Assembly (NCBI RefSeq): GCF_017114995.1
Contig: NZ_JABXKL010000001.1
Span: forward strand, 1-64,000
Direction: 5' to 3'
From: Nostoc sp. NMS9
GTDB lineage: Bacteria; Cyanobacteriota; Cyanobacteriia; Cyanobacteriales; Nostocaceae
Length of the DNA stretch: 64,000 nt
Part shown: in pieces, positions 42,248 to 51,700 of the stretch
How positions within the stretch are numbered: position 1 is the stretch's first letter
Layout: each line of letters begins with the position of its first letter
Program-made: the position numbers and the translations under genes
The notes under the pieces: model-generated
Told to the model about the DNA's origin: nothing
The model's input: only the letters and a program-made list of their open reading frames with translations
Databases searched by the model: none

Positions 42248-44629
42248 TTACTTCAATTCCAGGGTGACTTGTTGTAAGTTGCCGGTGAATGCAAAGGGTG
42301 TTTGGTAAGTATCTACCGCAGGTGTGCCAGTATCTTGACCAACATCAAAGGTTTCATCTAAACCAAATCGGTAGCCTATAGTTTTATCAATGCGGCCTTC
42401 CGCAACCTGCTGATCGTTGATCGAGAGCTTACCACTACCACCTGCCCCCGGAGCGCCACCATCATAAGTAAAGTCAAATTTGATTTGGGATTTGCCGATC
42501 GCAATTGGTTGGGAAGATTGAATGATTGTGCGATCGCTATTTAACAAGTTGTAAGCAAAGGTGGGTTTACCTTCTTGCAAGAAGAAACTCCAACCCGCAA
42601 AACGTCCGCCTTGGGTAACTAAAACGCCTTCAGTACCATCTTTGGCAGCATCCACATCGGCAGTGATGCTAAAGGAGCGATTCTTAATATTGGGAGCGCT
42701 ACCTTCGGGAATCCCTGCAACAGATGTGTAATAAGTAAAGCTATTGCGTCCTGTGATTAGGTTGGAACGGATTTTGACATCGAACCGTTGAAGTAAGCGA
42801 TCGTCCAAGGGCAGAACTTTGTACTTCTTTGCTTCCTTCAGAAATAGATTTTGTAATTCTGCTAACTTGTCAGGGTTCTGCTTGGCTAAATCGTTGGCTT
42901 CACTGAAGTCTTTGGTAATATCGTATAGTTCCCAATTATCTTCATCGAAGGTGGTTTTGGAGACACGCTCCCAAGGTAAGCGTCCATGACGGGCGGCTGC
43001 TACCCAACCTTGATCGTAAATGCCACGATTGCCAAACATCTCAAAATACTGGGTTTTGTGATTAGATGGTACCGCAGGATTATTAAAGCTATAGACAAGG
43101 CTAGTACCTTCGATGGGTTGTTGTTTTGCACCGTTGACAACCTCTGGTTCTTCAATCCCCACAGCTTCCAGAATTGTAGGCGCAATATCAATTACATGAT
43201 GGAATTGGCTCCGTACTCCACCACGATTTTTGATGCGCTCGCCCCAAGCCACAACTAAACCATTGCGGGTTCCGCCGAAGTGAGAAGCAATTTGTTTTGT
43301 CCATTGGAAGGGGCTATCCACTGCCCAAGCCCAAGCTGCATGAAAATGATTGAAGGTTTTTGGCCCGCCTAAATCATCTAAAGCCGCGAGAACTTCTTGA
43401 GGACTTTCTGCTACGCCATTAAAGACTTTTAATTCATTAACACTACCTGTTAAGCCGCCTTCAGCACTTGCACCATTATCCCCGGCGATGAAAAAGACTA
43501 AGGTGTTATCCAATTCACCAAGTTGATCAATCGTGTCAATGACTCTACCAATTTGTGCATCGGTATGGCTGAGGAAACCTGCAAATACTTCCGCCTGACG
43601 CGCATAAACTTTCTGCTCGGTGGGAGTGAGGGAATCCCAAGCCGGGAGTTCCGCCGGGCGAGGAGTCAGCTTAGTATCGGCGGGAATTACACCAAGGGCT
43701 AGCTGACGAGCAAAGATGTCTTCGCGTAATTTATCCCAACCTCGATCAAATTTACCCTTGTACTTGTCAATCCATTCTTTGGGCGCATGGTGTGGGGCAT
43801 GGGTAGCGCCAGTGGCAAAGTAGGTAAAGAAGGGTTTATCAGGAGCGATCGCTTGTTGGGTACGAATCCATTTAATTGCATGGTCTGCTAAATCGGGGGT
43901 GAGGTGATAATCAGGGCGATTTGGTTTTTGAATATGTTGGGTATTTTCCACCAAGGCTGGACTCCATTGATTGGTATCACCGCCCAGAAATCCATAGAAG
44001 TACTCAAAACCTAAACCTGTCGGCCAGCGATCAAATGGGCCTGCTGCACTGGTTTCATAGTCTGGGGTATTGTGCCATTTGCCAAAGGCTGCGGTGTTAT
44101 ATCCATAATTTCGCAATACTTCAGCGATCGTTGCCGCACTTCTAGGTAAAATCGCAGTATAACCTGGATAGCCTGTGGCTAACTCCTCAACTACACCTGT
44201 ATTCACAGAATGGTGATTGCGTCCCGTGAGCAATGCGGCTCTGGTAGGAGAGCAGAGTGCTGTAGTGTGGAATTGATTATAACGCAATCCCCTTGCTGCT
44301 AGACGGTCTAAATTAGGCGTATCGATCAGACCGCCAAAGGTGCTGGGTTGTCCAAAACCGACATCATCAAGCAACACCAGCAACACGTTTGGTGCATTTT
44401 CTGGAGCCTTAATTGGTTTGGGGAAGTCTGGTTCGGATTCTTTGTAAGTCAGGCCAATTTTGCCTTTAAAAGATTGTTGGGGTAATGGCAATTTCTCGCC
44501 ATAGTCTGCCCAAGCAGGTAGAGGTAAGAGGCTGGAAAATATTAGCGTTAGGGCTGTCAAAAAGGCGATCGCACCAGAAGTTAACTTCAGAGATGCATAC
44601 AAAGAATCTCTCTTGTGAGGATCAGTCAT
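42248..44629 (-). CDS. Exported arylsulfatase, formylglycine type
   Basis: 793 aa. After a signal peptide (about 17-41, ending PAWA) comes the alkaline-phosphatase-like sulfatase fold: metal residues LLDDVGFG (88-94), the sulfatase signature [12 protein letters not shown] with formylglycine precursor Cys126, GKWHNTPD, and [14 protein letters not shown] with the second metal pair. The C-terminal 230 residues form a beta-rich domain. It should hydrolyse aryl or alkyl sulfate esters in the periplasm to free sulfate. Its stop lies 600 nt from nothing else coding on this strand except BASS. Its start overlaps the FGE gene by 8 nt, so both are translated together. Confidence 0.92.
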   Translation of the reverse strand: MTDPHKRDSLYASLKLTSGAIAFLTALTLIFSSLLPLPAWADYGEKLPLPQQSFKGKIGLTYKESEPDFPKPIKAPENAPNVLLVLLDDVGFGQPSTFGGLIDTPNLDRLAARGLRYNQFHTTALCSPTRAALLTGRNHHSVNTGVVEELATGYPGYTAILPRSAATIAEVLRNYGYNTAAFGKWHNTPDYETSAAGPFDRWPTGLGFEYFYGFLGGDTNQWSPALVENTQHIQKPNRPDYHLTPDLADHAIKWIRTQQAIAPDKPFFTYFATGATHAPHHAPKEWIDKYKGKFDRGWDKLREDIFARQLALGVIPADTKLTPRPAELPAWDSLTPTEQKVYARQAEVFAGFLSHTDAQIGRVIDTIDQLGELDNTLVFFIAGDNGASAEGGLTGSVNELKVFNGVAESPQEVLAALDDLGGPKTFNHFHAAWAWAVDSPFQWTKQIASHFGGTRNGLVVAWGERIKNRGGVRSQFHHVIDIAPTILEAVGIEEPEVVNGAKQQPIEGTSLVYSFNNPAVPSNHKTQYFEMFGNRGIYDQGWVAAARHGRLPWERVSKTTFDEDNWELYDITKDFSEANDLAKQNPDKLAELQNLFLKEAKKYKVLPLDDRLLQRFDVKIRSNLITGRNSFTYYTSVAGIPEGSAPNIKNRSFSITADVDAAKDGTEGVLVTQGGRFAGWSFFLQEGKPTFAYNLLNSDRTIIQSSQPIAIGKSQIKFDFTYDGGAPGAGGSGKLSINDQQVAEGRIDKTIGYRFGLDETFDVGQDTGTPAVDTYQTPFAFTGNLQQVTLELK

Positions 44630-45704
44630 ACAATTTTGGATTTATAGATAGTGTGCTGGAAGGCAAATTTTTAACTAGCCGAAACCCGATATGAGTAGTT
44701 CCCGTATCGGGTGATTCTGACTCCCGCGCCGCCGGACGGTAGCGGCTACAGTAATTGGGAGCGCAGAGATACGATCCCCCCTTGATTACGTGTAGCTTTG
44801 GTTCATCGGGCTTGTTGGGATCAAAGCTTTGATTTAAAGCAATAGGATTAATTTGATGGAATTTGCGATCGTGTCCAACTTGAAAGAAATCAGTAGTCCA
44901 TTCCCACACATTGCCGGTCATGTCATAGAGTCCATAACCATTGGGTGCAAAAGAACCGACGGGAGCAATGCCCAAGTGACCATCGGCTTTGGTGTTGAAA
45001 AAGGGAAAAATTCCTTGCCAAGTGTTGGCTCTATGTTCAGAATATTGATTGCCCCAAGCATAGGTTGCACCATCCAAGCCACCACGGGCGGCATATTCCC
45101 ATTGAGCTTCGGTGGGTAGGGATTTTCCTGACCATTTGGCGTAAGCTAGGGCATCTTCGTAAGCTATGTGAACAACTGGATAGTTGGATTTGCTAGCAAT
45201 CGCACTGTCTGGGCCAAAGGGATGTTGCCAATTCGCACCAGTAGTCCAATGCCACCAACTCAGAAAGGAAACTTGCTTGACACCTGGTTTTGCCATCTCA
45301 AACACTAGGGAACCCGGTAATTGCTGCTCATCGGGTAAATCGGGAAACTGTTCTTGAGATAAGGGACGCTCTGCAACTGTCACATATCCTGTGGCTTTGA
45401 CAAATTCACCAAATTGTGCATTTGTTACCTCATATTTATCAATACAGAAGTTAGTCAGCGTTACATCTCCAGGCGATCGCTCCTCCACAAAACTGGAATT
45501 ATCAGACCCCATTTTGAACGTTCCTCCTGAAATCATCGCCATACCTTGGGGACAGGGATTGACTGTGGCTGCAAATGCGGTTGTATTGATGAATAAGAGT
45601 GCGATCGCTATTCCCTGAATGAATATTAGTGTGAGAAAGCAATGTTTTTTTATATCTCTAATATTCTCAATTTTGTTACTTTTAATTGAATGCCTGTAGT
45701 TCAT
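44622..45704 (-). CDS. Formylglycine-generating enzyme, exported form
   Basis: 360 aa with an N-terminal signal or anchor (about 22-46, ending TTAFAA). The FGE-sulfatase domain is complete: [52 protein letters not shown], and the active-site end [20 protein letters not shown] with the two cysteines that bind copper and oxidise the sulfatase cysteine. It converts Cys126 of the neighbour into formylglycine. Export of both partners means maturation may occur outside the cytoplasm, as in eukaryotes, whereas many bacterial FGEs are cytosolic. The 8-nt overlap with the sulfatase gene supports the pairing. Confidence 0.92.
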   Translation of the reverse strand: MNYRHSIKSNKIENIRDIKKHCFLTLIFIQGIAIALLFINTTAFAATVNPCPQGMAMISGGTFKMGSDNSSFVEERSPGDVTLTNFCIDKYEVTNAQFGEFVKATGYVTVAERPLSQEQFPDLPDEQQLPGSLVFEMAKPGVKQVSFLSWWHWTTGANWQHPFGPDSAIASKSNYPVVHIAYEDALAYAKWSGKSLPTEAQWEYAARGGLDGATYAWGNQYSEHRANTWQGIFPFFNTKADGHLGIAPVGSFAPNGYGLYDMTGNVWEWTTDFFQVGHDRKFHQINPIALNQSFDPNKPDEPKLHVIKGGSYLCAPNYCSRYRPAARESESPDTGTTHIGFRLVKNLPSSTLSINPKLYD

Positions 45705-46030
45705 GAATAAGATTCAACTTTTCTTAAAACTTATATTATTTTAGATTTTAGATGAACAATCCCCCTTTTCATCGTAGTTTTCGTTAATCTATTTTTCGCA
45801 TTATTTATTGTCGAAAAATCCGTATTTTTTATCACTAAATATTAAAAATGTTTTCAATCTTTGATATTATGCGCGAACTGTTAATTCTAAACTCTAATCT
45901 TAGGCTAATTTACAATAAAGATATTTATGTTTGACAAAATACTAAAAATTGATTGACTTACCGATGTTTTACCTAATATTGATAAATTACATCTTGTGAA
46001 AACATAAGTCAAGCACTATTCAGAAAACAA
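45705..46030. other. AT-rich gap without recognised genes
   Basis: 326 bp, rich in A/T runs (TTTATTGTCGAAAAATCCG and similar). It must carry the promoter of the FGE-sulfatase unit on the minus strand, but no convincing -35/-10 or operator stands out. Confidence 0.5.
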
Positions 46031-46727
46031 TCAATAGACATCAAGACTGATAACTGTAGATTTTTTCAAGGCCTTGTAACAATTATGACTCCATGCAGAT
46101 TGTAAAGTATGATGTATCAAGCACTTTCCTACATCTTGACGACGATAATCGGGATGAGTAATTACATTCTCAATTAGTCCATAGGGACGATCACCTCGCG
46201 TCAGATTAGGGACGATCACCAAAAGACAAGAGGCAATTAATACCAATTCAAAAAATGTTTACGACAGATAACCCGACCCGCACTGACGCGCACCCTCCCC
46301 AAAGCATCGGCTACGGTGTACACACATCTTGGTAATGAAGCCCAAACCCTGGATTTACCCCCCTTAATCCCCTCGATGCATTGGGGGAAATATCCAGTTC
46401 TCCCCCTTACCAAGGGGGAGTTAGAGGGGGTCAGAAGGACTTGTGTGTACACCGTAGCCTTATTCTTGGGGAGGGTTGGGGAGGGTTATTATCTATGTGC
46501 TGCATTCTTTTTTCAAATTAGTATAAGTTTCTCTCTCTGTCTGCTACAAAGCAATTAATCTCGCGATCAGCTACGCTGGGCGGAACGCCATCACTCAATA
46601 TTCCGTTCCATATTTCCTGAAGAGTTGATGCGTTAGGTAAAGGAGCATCCGTTGGGTTCAGATGTTGGTACAGGTTTAGCAGTGGTGATAATTCATCTTG
46701 CTGAATGCTGCATATTGAAATATCCAT
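46031..46727 (-). pseudogene. GNAT acetyltransferase gene split by a MITE and 3'-truncated
   Basis: The N-terminal half (46518-46727: MDISICSIQQDELSPLLNLY and on to VADRERNL) and the acetyl-CoA half (LIASCLLVIVPNLTRG, then GLIENVITHPDYRRQDVGK, down to about 46070) belong to one GNAT protein. They are separated by an insertion at 46239-46525. Removing it, with or without its 2-3 bp target duplication, restores the frame (RNLIASC). After SHNCYK the family continuation is lost and an unrelated tail runs to the stop, so the 3' end is also missing. Two independent lesions make it a clear pseudogene. Confidence 0.75.
46239..46525. mobile_element. Nested MITE inserted in the GNAT gene
   Basis: The outer ends are TACCAATTCAAAAAATG and CATTCTTTTTTCAAATTAGTA, inverted copies, flanked by TA or TTA. 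Inside is a second inverted pair, ACCCTCCCCAA..GGCTACGGTGTACACACA (46291-46326) and TGTGTGTACACCGTAGCC..TTGGGGAGGGT (46442-46476), which is a separate module also present at 22644-22683. The core has CCCCCTTACCAAGGGGG hairpins. No transposase is encoded. Confidence 0.75.
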
Positions 46728-46730
46728 AAT

Positions 46731-47543
46731 TTATGTGTGGTTTGAAATTGCCTTGTAAACCCATATTTCAAACTTAGCCTCAGAGGAGAGATTAGTTTTT
46801 AAAGAGCCATAATGATTGATACAAAATTCTTCAAATTCATTTATTACTTGATGAAAGATATCATCTGATACTCGCCAACATAAACCGTATGCTCGTGCTT
46901 TGAAAAAACTTAGTATCTCTTCAACCGTATTGCTAACTCTCCATTCCTTAGCTACGAAATAATTTGATACGTAACCTTTTCGCTGTAAATATCCTTCTAC
47001 ATCTATCTTTTGTATTGCTGTATTAATACTTGACGATTTTTGCTTTGCTCCTTCATACTTAGATAGTATATCTCGAAAATATCTTTCAAATTCTCGTCTA
47101 GCTGGTGGTGTAATCCACTGACAATTGAGATAAAAGCCTTCAGACTTCAGCACTCGATCAATATTGTCTAAAAATACTCTCCAATCAGAAACAGTATGGA
47201 TCATGTGGACAGTCAATACAACATCAAAACTGTTGTCTGGAAAAGCTAATTGTGAAGCATCACCGTAGATTAGGTTCAAATTAGGAGGAGTGACATTTAA
47301 TTTTTGACGCAACCGATCAAGCATTTCTTGAGAAGCATCAATGCCTGTCACAGAATAACCCCGTTTAACAAGAGGAATAACATTTAACCCTGTGCCAACA
47401 CCTGGTTCTAAAAAAGAGGTTTCAGGCGTAGCACAAGTAAGGTTAAGAATAAAATCGGCAACTTCCTCTGCAACTGATTCTGTTAGCCAGCGTGTTTGGT
47501 CATAGATTTGTGCAATATAGTCATAGTAGTTGGATTTTTTCAT
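46731..47543 (-). CDS. Class I SAM-dependent methyltransferase (UbiE/Methyltransf_11 type)
   Basis: 270 aa. The SAM motif is FLEPGVGTGLNVIPLVKRGY (about 44-63), followed by the acidic loop VTGIDASQEML, YGDASQLAFPDNSFDVVLTV and the post-motif LKSEGFYLNCQW. It is a small-molecule methyltransferase without a specific signature. It is 3 nt downstream-adjacent to the start of the broken GNAT gene, so the two were once in one unit. The substrate is unknown. Confidence 0.75.
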   Translation of the reverse strand: MKKSNYYDYIAQIYDQTRWLTESVAEEVADFILNLTCATPETSFLEPGVGTGLNVIPLVKRGYSVTGIDASQEMLDRLRQKLNVTPPNLNLIYGDASQLAFPDNSFDVVLTVHMIHTVSDWRVFLDNIDRVLKSEGFYLNCQWITPPARREFERYFRDILSKYEGAKQKSSSINTAIQKIDVEGYLQRKGYVSNYFVAKEWRVSNTVEEILSFFKARAYGLCWRVSDDIFHQVINEFEEFCINHYGSLKTNLSSEAKFEIWVYKAISNHT

Positions 47544-47879
47544 ATCTATACGCTTCAGTCGAGTTATACTTTTGCATTTAATTTATTGTCCTTGTATTGT
47601 GGCAGGAGTGTAAACAATTGATATCAATAAAATTACTTTCCAAACTAACTTTCTCGACCAACTAATCATAAGTAATCATAATCTCTACTATGTCTGCTGC
47701 TTAGAGAATTGTGGATTAATAAGTATAAAAAAATACAAATATTTTAGCGATCGCTCTTTGGAGAAAAACTTTTTGGTTTACTGAAAATGCTTTTACCAAC
47801 GCTGCCTATTGCTTGAGCGACTTCTGAGGCTGCCTGTGTGGCGGCAGCAGGAACTAGCACTGACAGCACCACATCAGAT
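47544..47879. other. Gap without recognised genes
   Basis: 336 bp. The right end on the minus strand has an open stretch (SDVVLSVLVPAAATQAASEV and on) immediately after the cytochrome stop but in another frame, without a start codon or ribosome site. It may be a gene relic; I do not recognise it. Confidence 0.4.
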
Positions 47880-48944
47880 TTAATCACCAGTTGTTTGAAT
47901 GAACTTGAAAGAAGTTATTTTTTCTCCTTCGTAAGCTAGGGCTTGGTCGCCTGCTTGGGCAAATGCTTGGGCGAGTTCAAGCAGCTTTTGTCGCTCTTGC
48001 TCGTTAACGATACCAGCCGGAGGCGGCATTCGTTTTTCTTTAATTTGGCGCACCGTTTCGTGTCGTAAGGAGAGCGCTTGATTTGGATAACTCAGCATTA
48101 ATAAAGGATTTTGTTTAGCTGCGTTGTCTGGACTATGACAAACAATACAAGCGTGTTGACGTAGATTAACCTCAAATGCACGATAAGCAGCATCAACTTC
48201 AGCGACGTGTGGGTTTGATGGAGAAAACAAACGGGTATATAGTGTTACATAAGGTTGCTTCTTACCATGAGCATCATTCCAAACCCACTTACCATCCCAT
48301 ACATGATTTACTACTGGTCTTTGTGAGTCAACCACAGCTGAACGTAGCGCCCCTTTGAGCTTTTTCTGTTCTAGAAACAAAAGTAATTCAGTACTTTGCT
48401 GGTAAGAATTCCACTTTTTCGATGAGTGCCAAAAAGGATAAGGATAAGCACCAATATCAAGCTGATTGCGGAACTGAATGGGAAGGTGAATCACAATTAA
48501 ATTGTTTACCTGTTCAACTTTTGGTTCACCTTTGAACATAAAAGTGGCTAGGTATATGCGACGCCAAACTAACGGATCAAATTCAGTTGTTTGATTATCT
48601 TTGAGATTGTAATTACCGACTTTGCTTTGAGCACCCCACAAGAAGGGTGCATTCATAGTTTCGCGGAGAGTTGTTAGCTTAGCAAGTTTGTCAGCGCATG
48701 AGTTGAAGGCAGCTAAATTTTTAGTATCAGAGACAACGGGACAAGCAGCAATAATTTCTTTACCTAATTTCTTAGCTAGTTCTATGTCCGGCGATGCTTC
48801 TTGTGCTGATACTATATTTTTGGGATTGAGTGCTTGTGTTGTAGATATCAAGAACGCGATCGCTACCGCTATGCTTAATAACAAAGATCGCGTAGGCGCA
48901 GCCTGCCGCAGGCATCGAGAGTAAAATCTCCGAAGATCAGACAT
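47880..48944 (-). CDS. Exported c-type cytochrome-like protein
   Basis: 354 aa. A signal peptide region (about 15-47) leads to a long unrecognised domain (50-260; WRRIYLATFMFKGEPKVEQV and others). Near the C-terminus a haem c motif (CIVCH, about 265-269) is followed by KRMPPPAG, whose Met is the likely distal ligand. It is therefore a monohaem cytochrome domain on a larger protein. The first codons, before the hydrophobic stretch, include a dispersed repeat (48889-48916) read as RCLRQAAPTR. It lies downstream of the haloperoxidase-like gene on the same strand, 85 bp away, so electron transfer between them or a shared pathway is possible. Confidence 0.75.
   Translation of the reverse strand: MSDLRRFYSRCLRQAAPTRSLLLSIAVAIAFLISTTQALNPKNIVSAQEASPDIELAKKLGKEIIAACPVVSDTKNLAAFNSCADKLAKLTTLRETMNAPFLWGAQSKVGNYNLKDNQTTEFDPLVWRRIYLATFMFKGEPKVEQVNNLIVIHLPIQFRNQLDIGAYPYPFWHSSKKWNSYQQSTELLLFLEQKKLKGALRSAVVDSQRPVVNHVWDGKWVWNDAHGKKQPYVTLYTRLFSPSNPHVAEVDAAYRAFEVNLRQHACIVCHSPDNAAKQNPLLMLSYPNQALSLRHETVRQIKEKRMPPPAGIVNEQERQKLLELAQAFAQAGDQALAYEGEKITSFKFIQTTGD
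48889..48916. repeat. Dispersed GC-rich palindromic repeat in a signal-peptide coding region
   Basis: GCGTAGGCGCAGCCTGCCGC and the next bases (AGGCATCG) form a copy of the repeat family common in Nostoc-like genomes. It sits in frame near the start of the cytochrome gene, adding an Arg-rich n-region. Confidence 0.6.
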
Positions 48945-49029
48945 TGTAGAACTCTGAAACTAAATAGGATTTAAGTAAATGTAGAGACGCGAAATATCGT
49001 GTCTCTATATTTTCTAAACAGTCAAAGCT

Positions 49030-50871
49030 TTAAACTGTGATTTTTGTACCATCAAACTTGGTGAACGTGAAACCTTCAAATTTTTCGCGGAACGTTAGCT
49101 TTTCATCCTTAAGAATGCTGATGGCGATCGCTTCGCCAAGGGCCAACGACGCTGCTGCATCTGTGCGCCAGTGAATCCCAGCACTATCACGACCCAAGCC
49201 AATATTTGCCGCCAGTTTGTTCAATTCGCCGCCTACCGTCAGCAGTGGGCCTTGATAGGGAATCAACTTGGTGGGATCTTTGGGATCGGGTACCACCGGA
49301 TTCGGAATCACATAACTCTCATCAAATAGTGCTTTCAAAATCGTGACACTGGCACCTGCGGACACCGAAGCGCCCCCTGGATAAGAAGAGTGGAATGGTG
49401 CCCCTTCAGGAAAAGCTTGCGGTAGCAGATAGGATTTGTTTTTGCTGAAGAAGCGGTCTAGTACTTCTGAGTTAAAAACATCGGGGTGAATCGGATAGTT
49501 TGTTTTATTCACCTTGTTGTTGTGAACCAACCCACCATAAGCCTCTGCTCGCAGACGACGGTGAACATAGTACTTTTGCCAATAAGCGGCTCTGATTGCA
49601 TGTGGAGCAACCCAAGCGATGAGAGATTGTGAATACCCTGGACCAAATGTCGCAGAACCACTCGCTTGGGTCTTCGAGTTGTTATAAGGATTACCAGGAT
49701 TGTAAGGTGAGCCAACGCCACCAGCTAGGAGGTCATTAATGACTGGCTTGGCGAGTAGAATTAGAGCAGCATTTGCATAGACGGGTGGTGGCGTGTGGGC
49801 AATCTCTGACTGGTCGCGCCCGTTGATAAAGTAGCGACGGGTTGAGTCAAATTTAATCGTTCGACCAGGATCGCCACCATTTTGCACCAGCAACCACTCG
49901 TTATAGTTGGTTTGAAAACTGTTTTCGGGAATAGCTAGGGGAACACGGTTAAGCTGAACATAAGTATGTGTTCCTGCGGGCACAGGACGCAGTAAAAACT
50001 GGGAGACGTATGGGCCCACATCTACCCCTGGTAGTGTGTAGTAACTCGTTCCACCAGAGGCATTAACGTAAATCACAGTGCCTCGAAATAGGAGTTCGGG
50101 TGTAACCTGTCCGTTCTGTTTAGGCCCTTTGAATGCTGACAACCGATTCAGATCCTGAACTGCTGCCAGAATCAGCGGGTTAGTTGTATTATTGCGGAAC
50201 TCGCTAAAGGGTACATCCTGCAACAGTTGTTGCCAAGCAATTTCGAGGAATTCAGCCGCCTGCTCTGCACTATCGAGGGTAGGTGGCACTGGAATTGTCA
50301 ATTGGCTCGGATTCAGCCCACTCAAGCTAACCGCTAATGGACCGAGCGGTTGTACCAGCTTCCGTTTGCCACCCAGGATGATCTTTTCATACTCATTGGG
50401 ATCATCGGAGTTCAACGCATTAATAAAAGATTGATAAGCCTTCAGATCCACTTCGCCCAGCTTGTTATGGGGTAATCCTCGTGTATCCGTCGCAATTTTG
50501 TTAGCATACTTCGCCTCATCTCCATTGGTGGGATGAAGAGGAATAGGAATTTCCGAATTAACCTTGGCTGCTCTTGTACGTACTTGAAAAGCTCTATTAC
50601 GAAAGTTGCTATAGTTAAACGTTGCAGGAGGTTTTTGGGCCTGGACAACATTTCCTCCTTTCTTCAAGGAAAAAGATGAGCTGAAAACCCCTGCCACAAC
50701 ACTAGCTGCACTAAACAAACCGACGCGACCGAGAAATAAACGTCTGCTGCCGCGACTGAGGAATAATCTTTTACTACCTGCGCTAGTTTGAGGTTGCTTA
50801 GTTTTTGTTATTTCACTATGAGCCTGAGCATTTTTTTCAGAATCTTGATGAGAATTTGGATCTAATTGCAT
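49030..50871 (-). CDS. Vanadium-haloperoxidase-like (PAP2 fold) Tat-exported protein
   Basis: 613 aa. A twin-arginine signal is present (GSRRLFLGRVGLFSAASVVA, Arg43-44). The C-terminal half has the vanadate site of haloperoxidases: Lys and Arg in YWQKYYVHRRLRAEAYGG (about 425-442) and GRDSAGIHWRTD (about 560-571) with Arg and the vanadate-ligand His. The middle motif, normally YP.GHA with the catalytic His, reads YPGGASVSAG here, so that His is Ala. Haloperoxidases oxidise halides with peroxide; with the His missing, activity could be altered or lost, or the protein may be phosphatase-like. It lies upstream of the cytochrome gene on the same strand. Confidence 0.85.
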   Translation of the reverse strand: MQLDPNSHQDSEKNAQAHSEITKTKQPQTSAGSKRLFLSRGSRRLFLGRVGLFSAASVVAGVFSSSFSLKKGGNVVQAQKPPATFNYSNFRNRAFQVRTRAAKVNSEIPIPLHPTNGDEAKYANKIATDTRGLPHNKLGEVDLKAYQSFINALNSDDPNEYEKIILGGKRKLVQPLGPLAVSLSGLNPSQLTIPVPPTLDSAEQAAEFLEIAWQQLLQDVPFSEFRNNTTNPLILAAVQDLNRLSAFKGPKQNGQVTPELLFRGTVIYVNASGGTSYYTLPGVDVGPYVSQFLLRPVPAGTHTYVQLNRVPLAIPENSFQTNYNEWLLVQNGGDPGRTIKFDSTRRYFINGRDQSEIAHTPPPVYANAALILLAKPVINDLLAGGVGSPYNPGNPYNNSKTQASGSATFGPGYSQSLIAWVAPHAIRAAYWQKYYVHRRLRAEAYGGLVHNNKVNKTNYPIHPDVFNSEVLDRFFSKNKSYLLPQAFPEGAPFHSSYPGGASVSAGASVTILKALFDESYVIPNPVVPDPKDPTKLIPYQGPLLTVGGELNKLAANIGLGRDSAGIHWRTDAAASLALGEAIAISILKDEKLTFREKFEGFTFTKFDGTKITV

Positions 50872-51700
50872 GAGATGTTCTCCACTGGAAAAAAATAATG
50901 CAAAAATCTAGTCATAAGTGAATACATGAGCATCTGAAAACTAGAACAACTAGCCATACACGAAATGCCCACCTCTAGAGAAACAGGGAAATCGAACTAG
51001 ATTTGGGATGATATCTGGGGTTACTTTACTGGAAGGTAACTTACATAGGAGTGATATCAGTTTGGTTAAACACTTAATAATATCTGTAGGTTGGGTTGAA
51101 GAACGTAGAACCGAATGCGAACAGCATCTCGTAGAGAAGGGGCTTCCCGCAGGGGAACCCAACATTTGATCCTTATTCATATTGGGTTTCACTGCCGTTT
51201 AATCCAACCTAAATTGATAAATTTTATTAGAAGTAATCACCCAAACTTGATATATTCTCCTGACAGTAATATCGGCATTCAGTGCTGGTATGATGCCTTG
51301 ATTGCATGGCTGTTATACTTTTGTAGTTGTAATTAGTGTGATCGGATGTTGCCGGGATTAAAGCACAGCTAAAACCACCGCTTGCTTCCAGTCAAGCTAG
51401 ATAACACTGTAAATCTATCGATTTACCGTATTTTGTAGATATTAAATCAGACTTTCTCACAATCGGTGATAAAAATCAAGAGGTTTTTACAATAAACTTA
51501 GCAAGAGCGTGAAAGCCCCAGAGGAACAGGCGCACAGCCTCGTATTCTCTGCTTGAGACTGTGGATGAAACGCGACGCGGTCGGTTTTGATCAAGTATCA
51601 AAGGCGGTTGTTGTTGAAAGGTTGAGTTGAGAGAACTAGACGTAGGTGTAGCCCGTCCGTCGTAGACATCGCTTCCAGACAACATCCCATAAAAACGGAT
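50872..51700. other. Long gap with dispersed repeats, no credible gene
   Basis: 829 bp. A TAGGTTGGGTTGAAGAACG segment leading into GCATCTCGTAGAGAAGGGGC and GGGGAACCCAACA (51089-51166) is a cyanobacterial repeat with inverted GTTGGGTT/AACCCAAC ends. At 51641-51670 a copy of the CTACGACGG repeat lies on the minus strand. A minus-strand frame ending in YEAVRLFLWGFHALAKFIV (51476-51685) contains that repeat and is probably not a gene, though the last 60 codons might be a relic. Confidence 0.5.
51641..51670. repeat. Dispersed CTACGACGG repeat copy
   Basis: On the minus strand the sequence GATGTCTACGACGGACGGGC followed by TACACCTACG matches the copy translated inside the FAD-MBL fusion gene at 35177-35203, with a 3-base difference in the middle. 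Confidence 0.65.

Noticed and set aside
51115..51685. Frames of about 70 codons in the 50872-51700 gap
   Set aside because: They include dispersed repeats and lack start signals; only the last part of 51476-51685 could be a relic.
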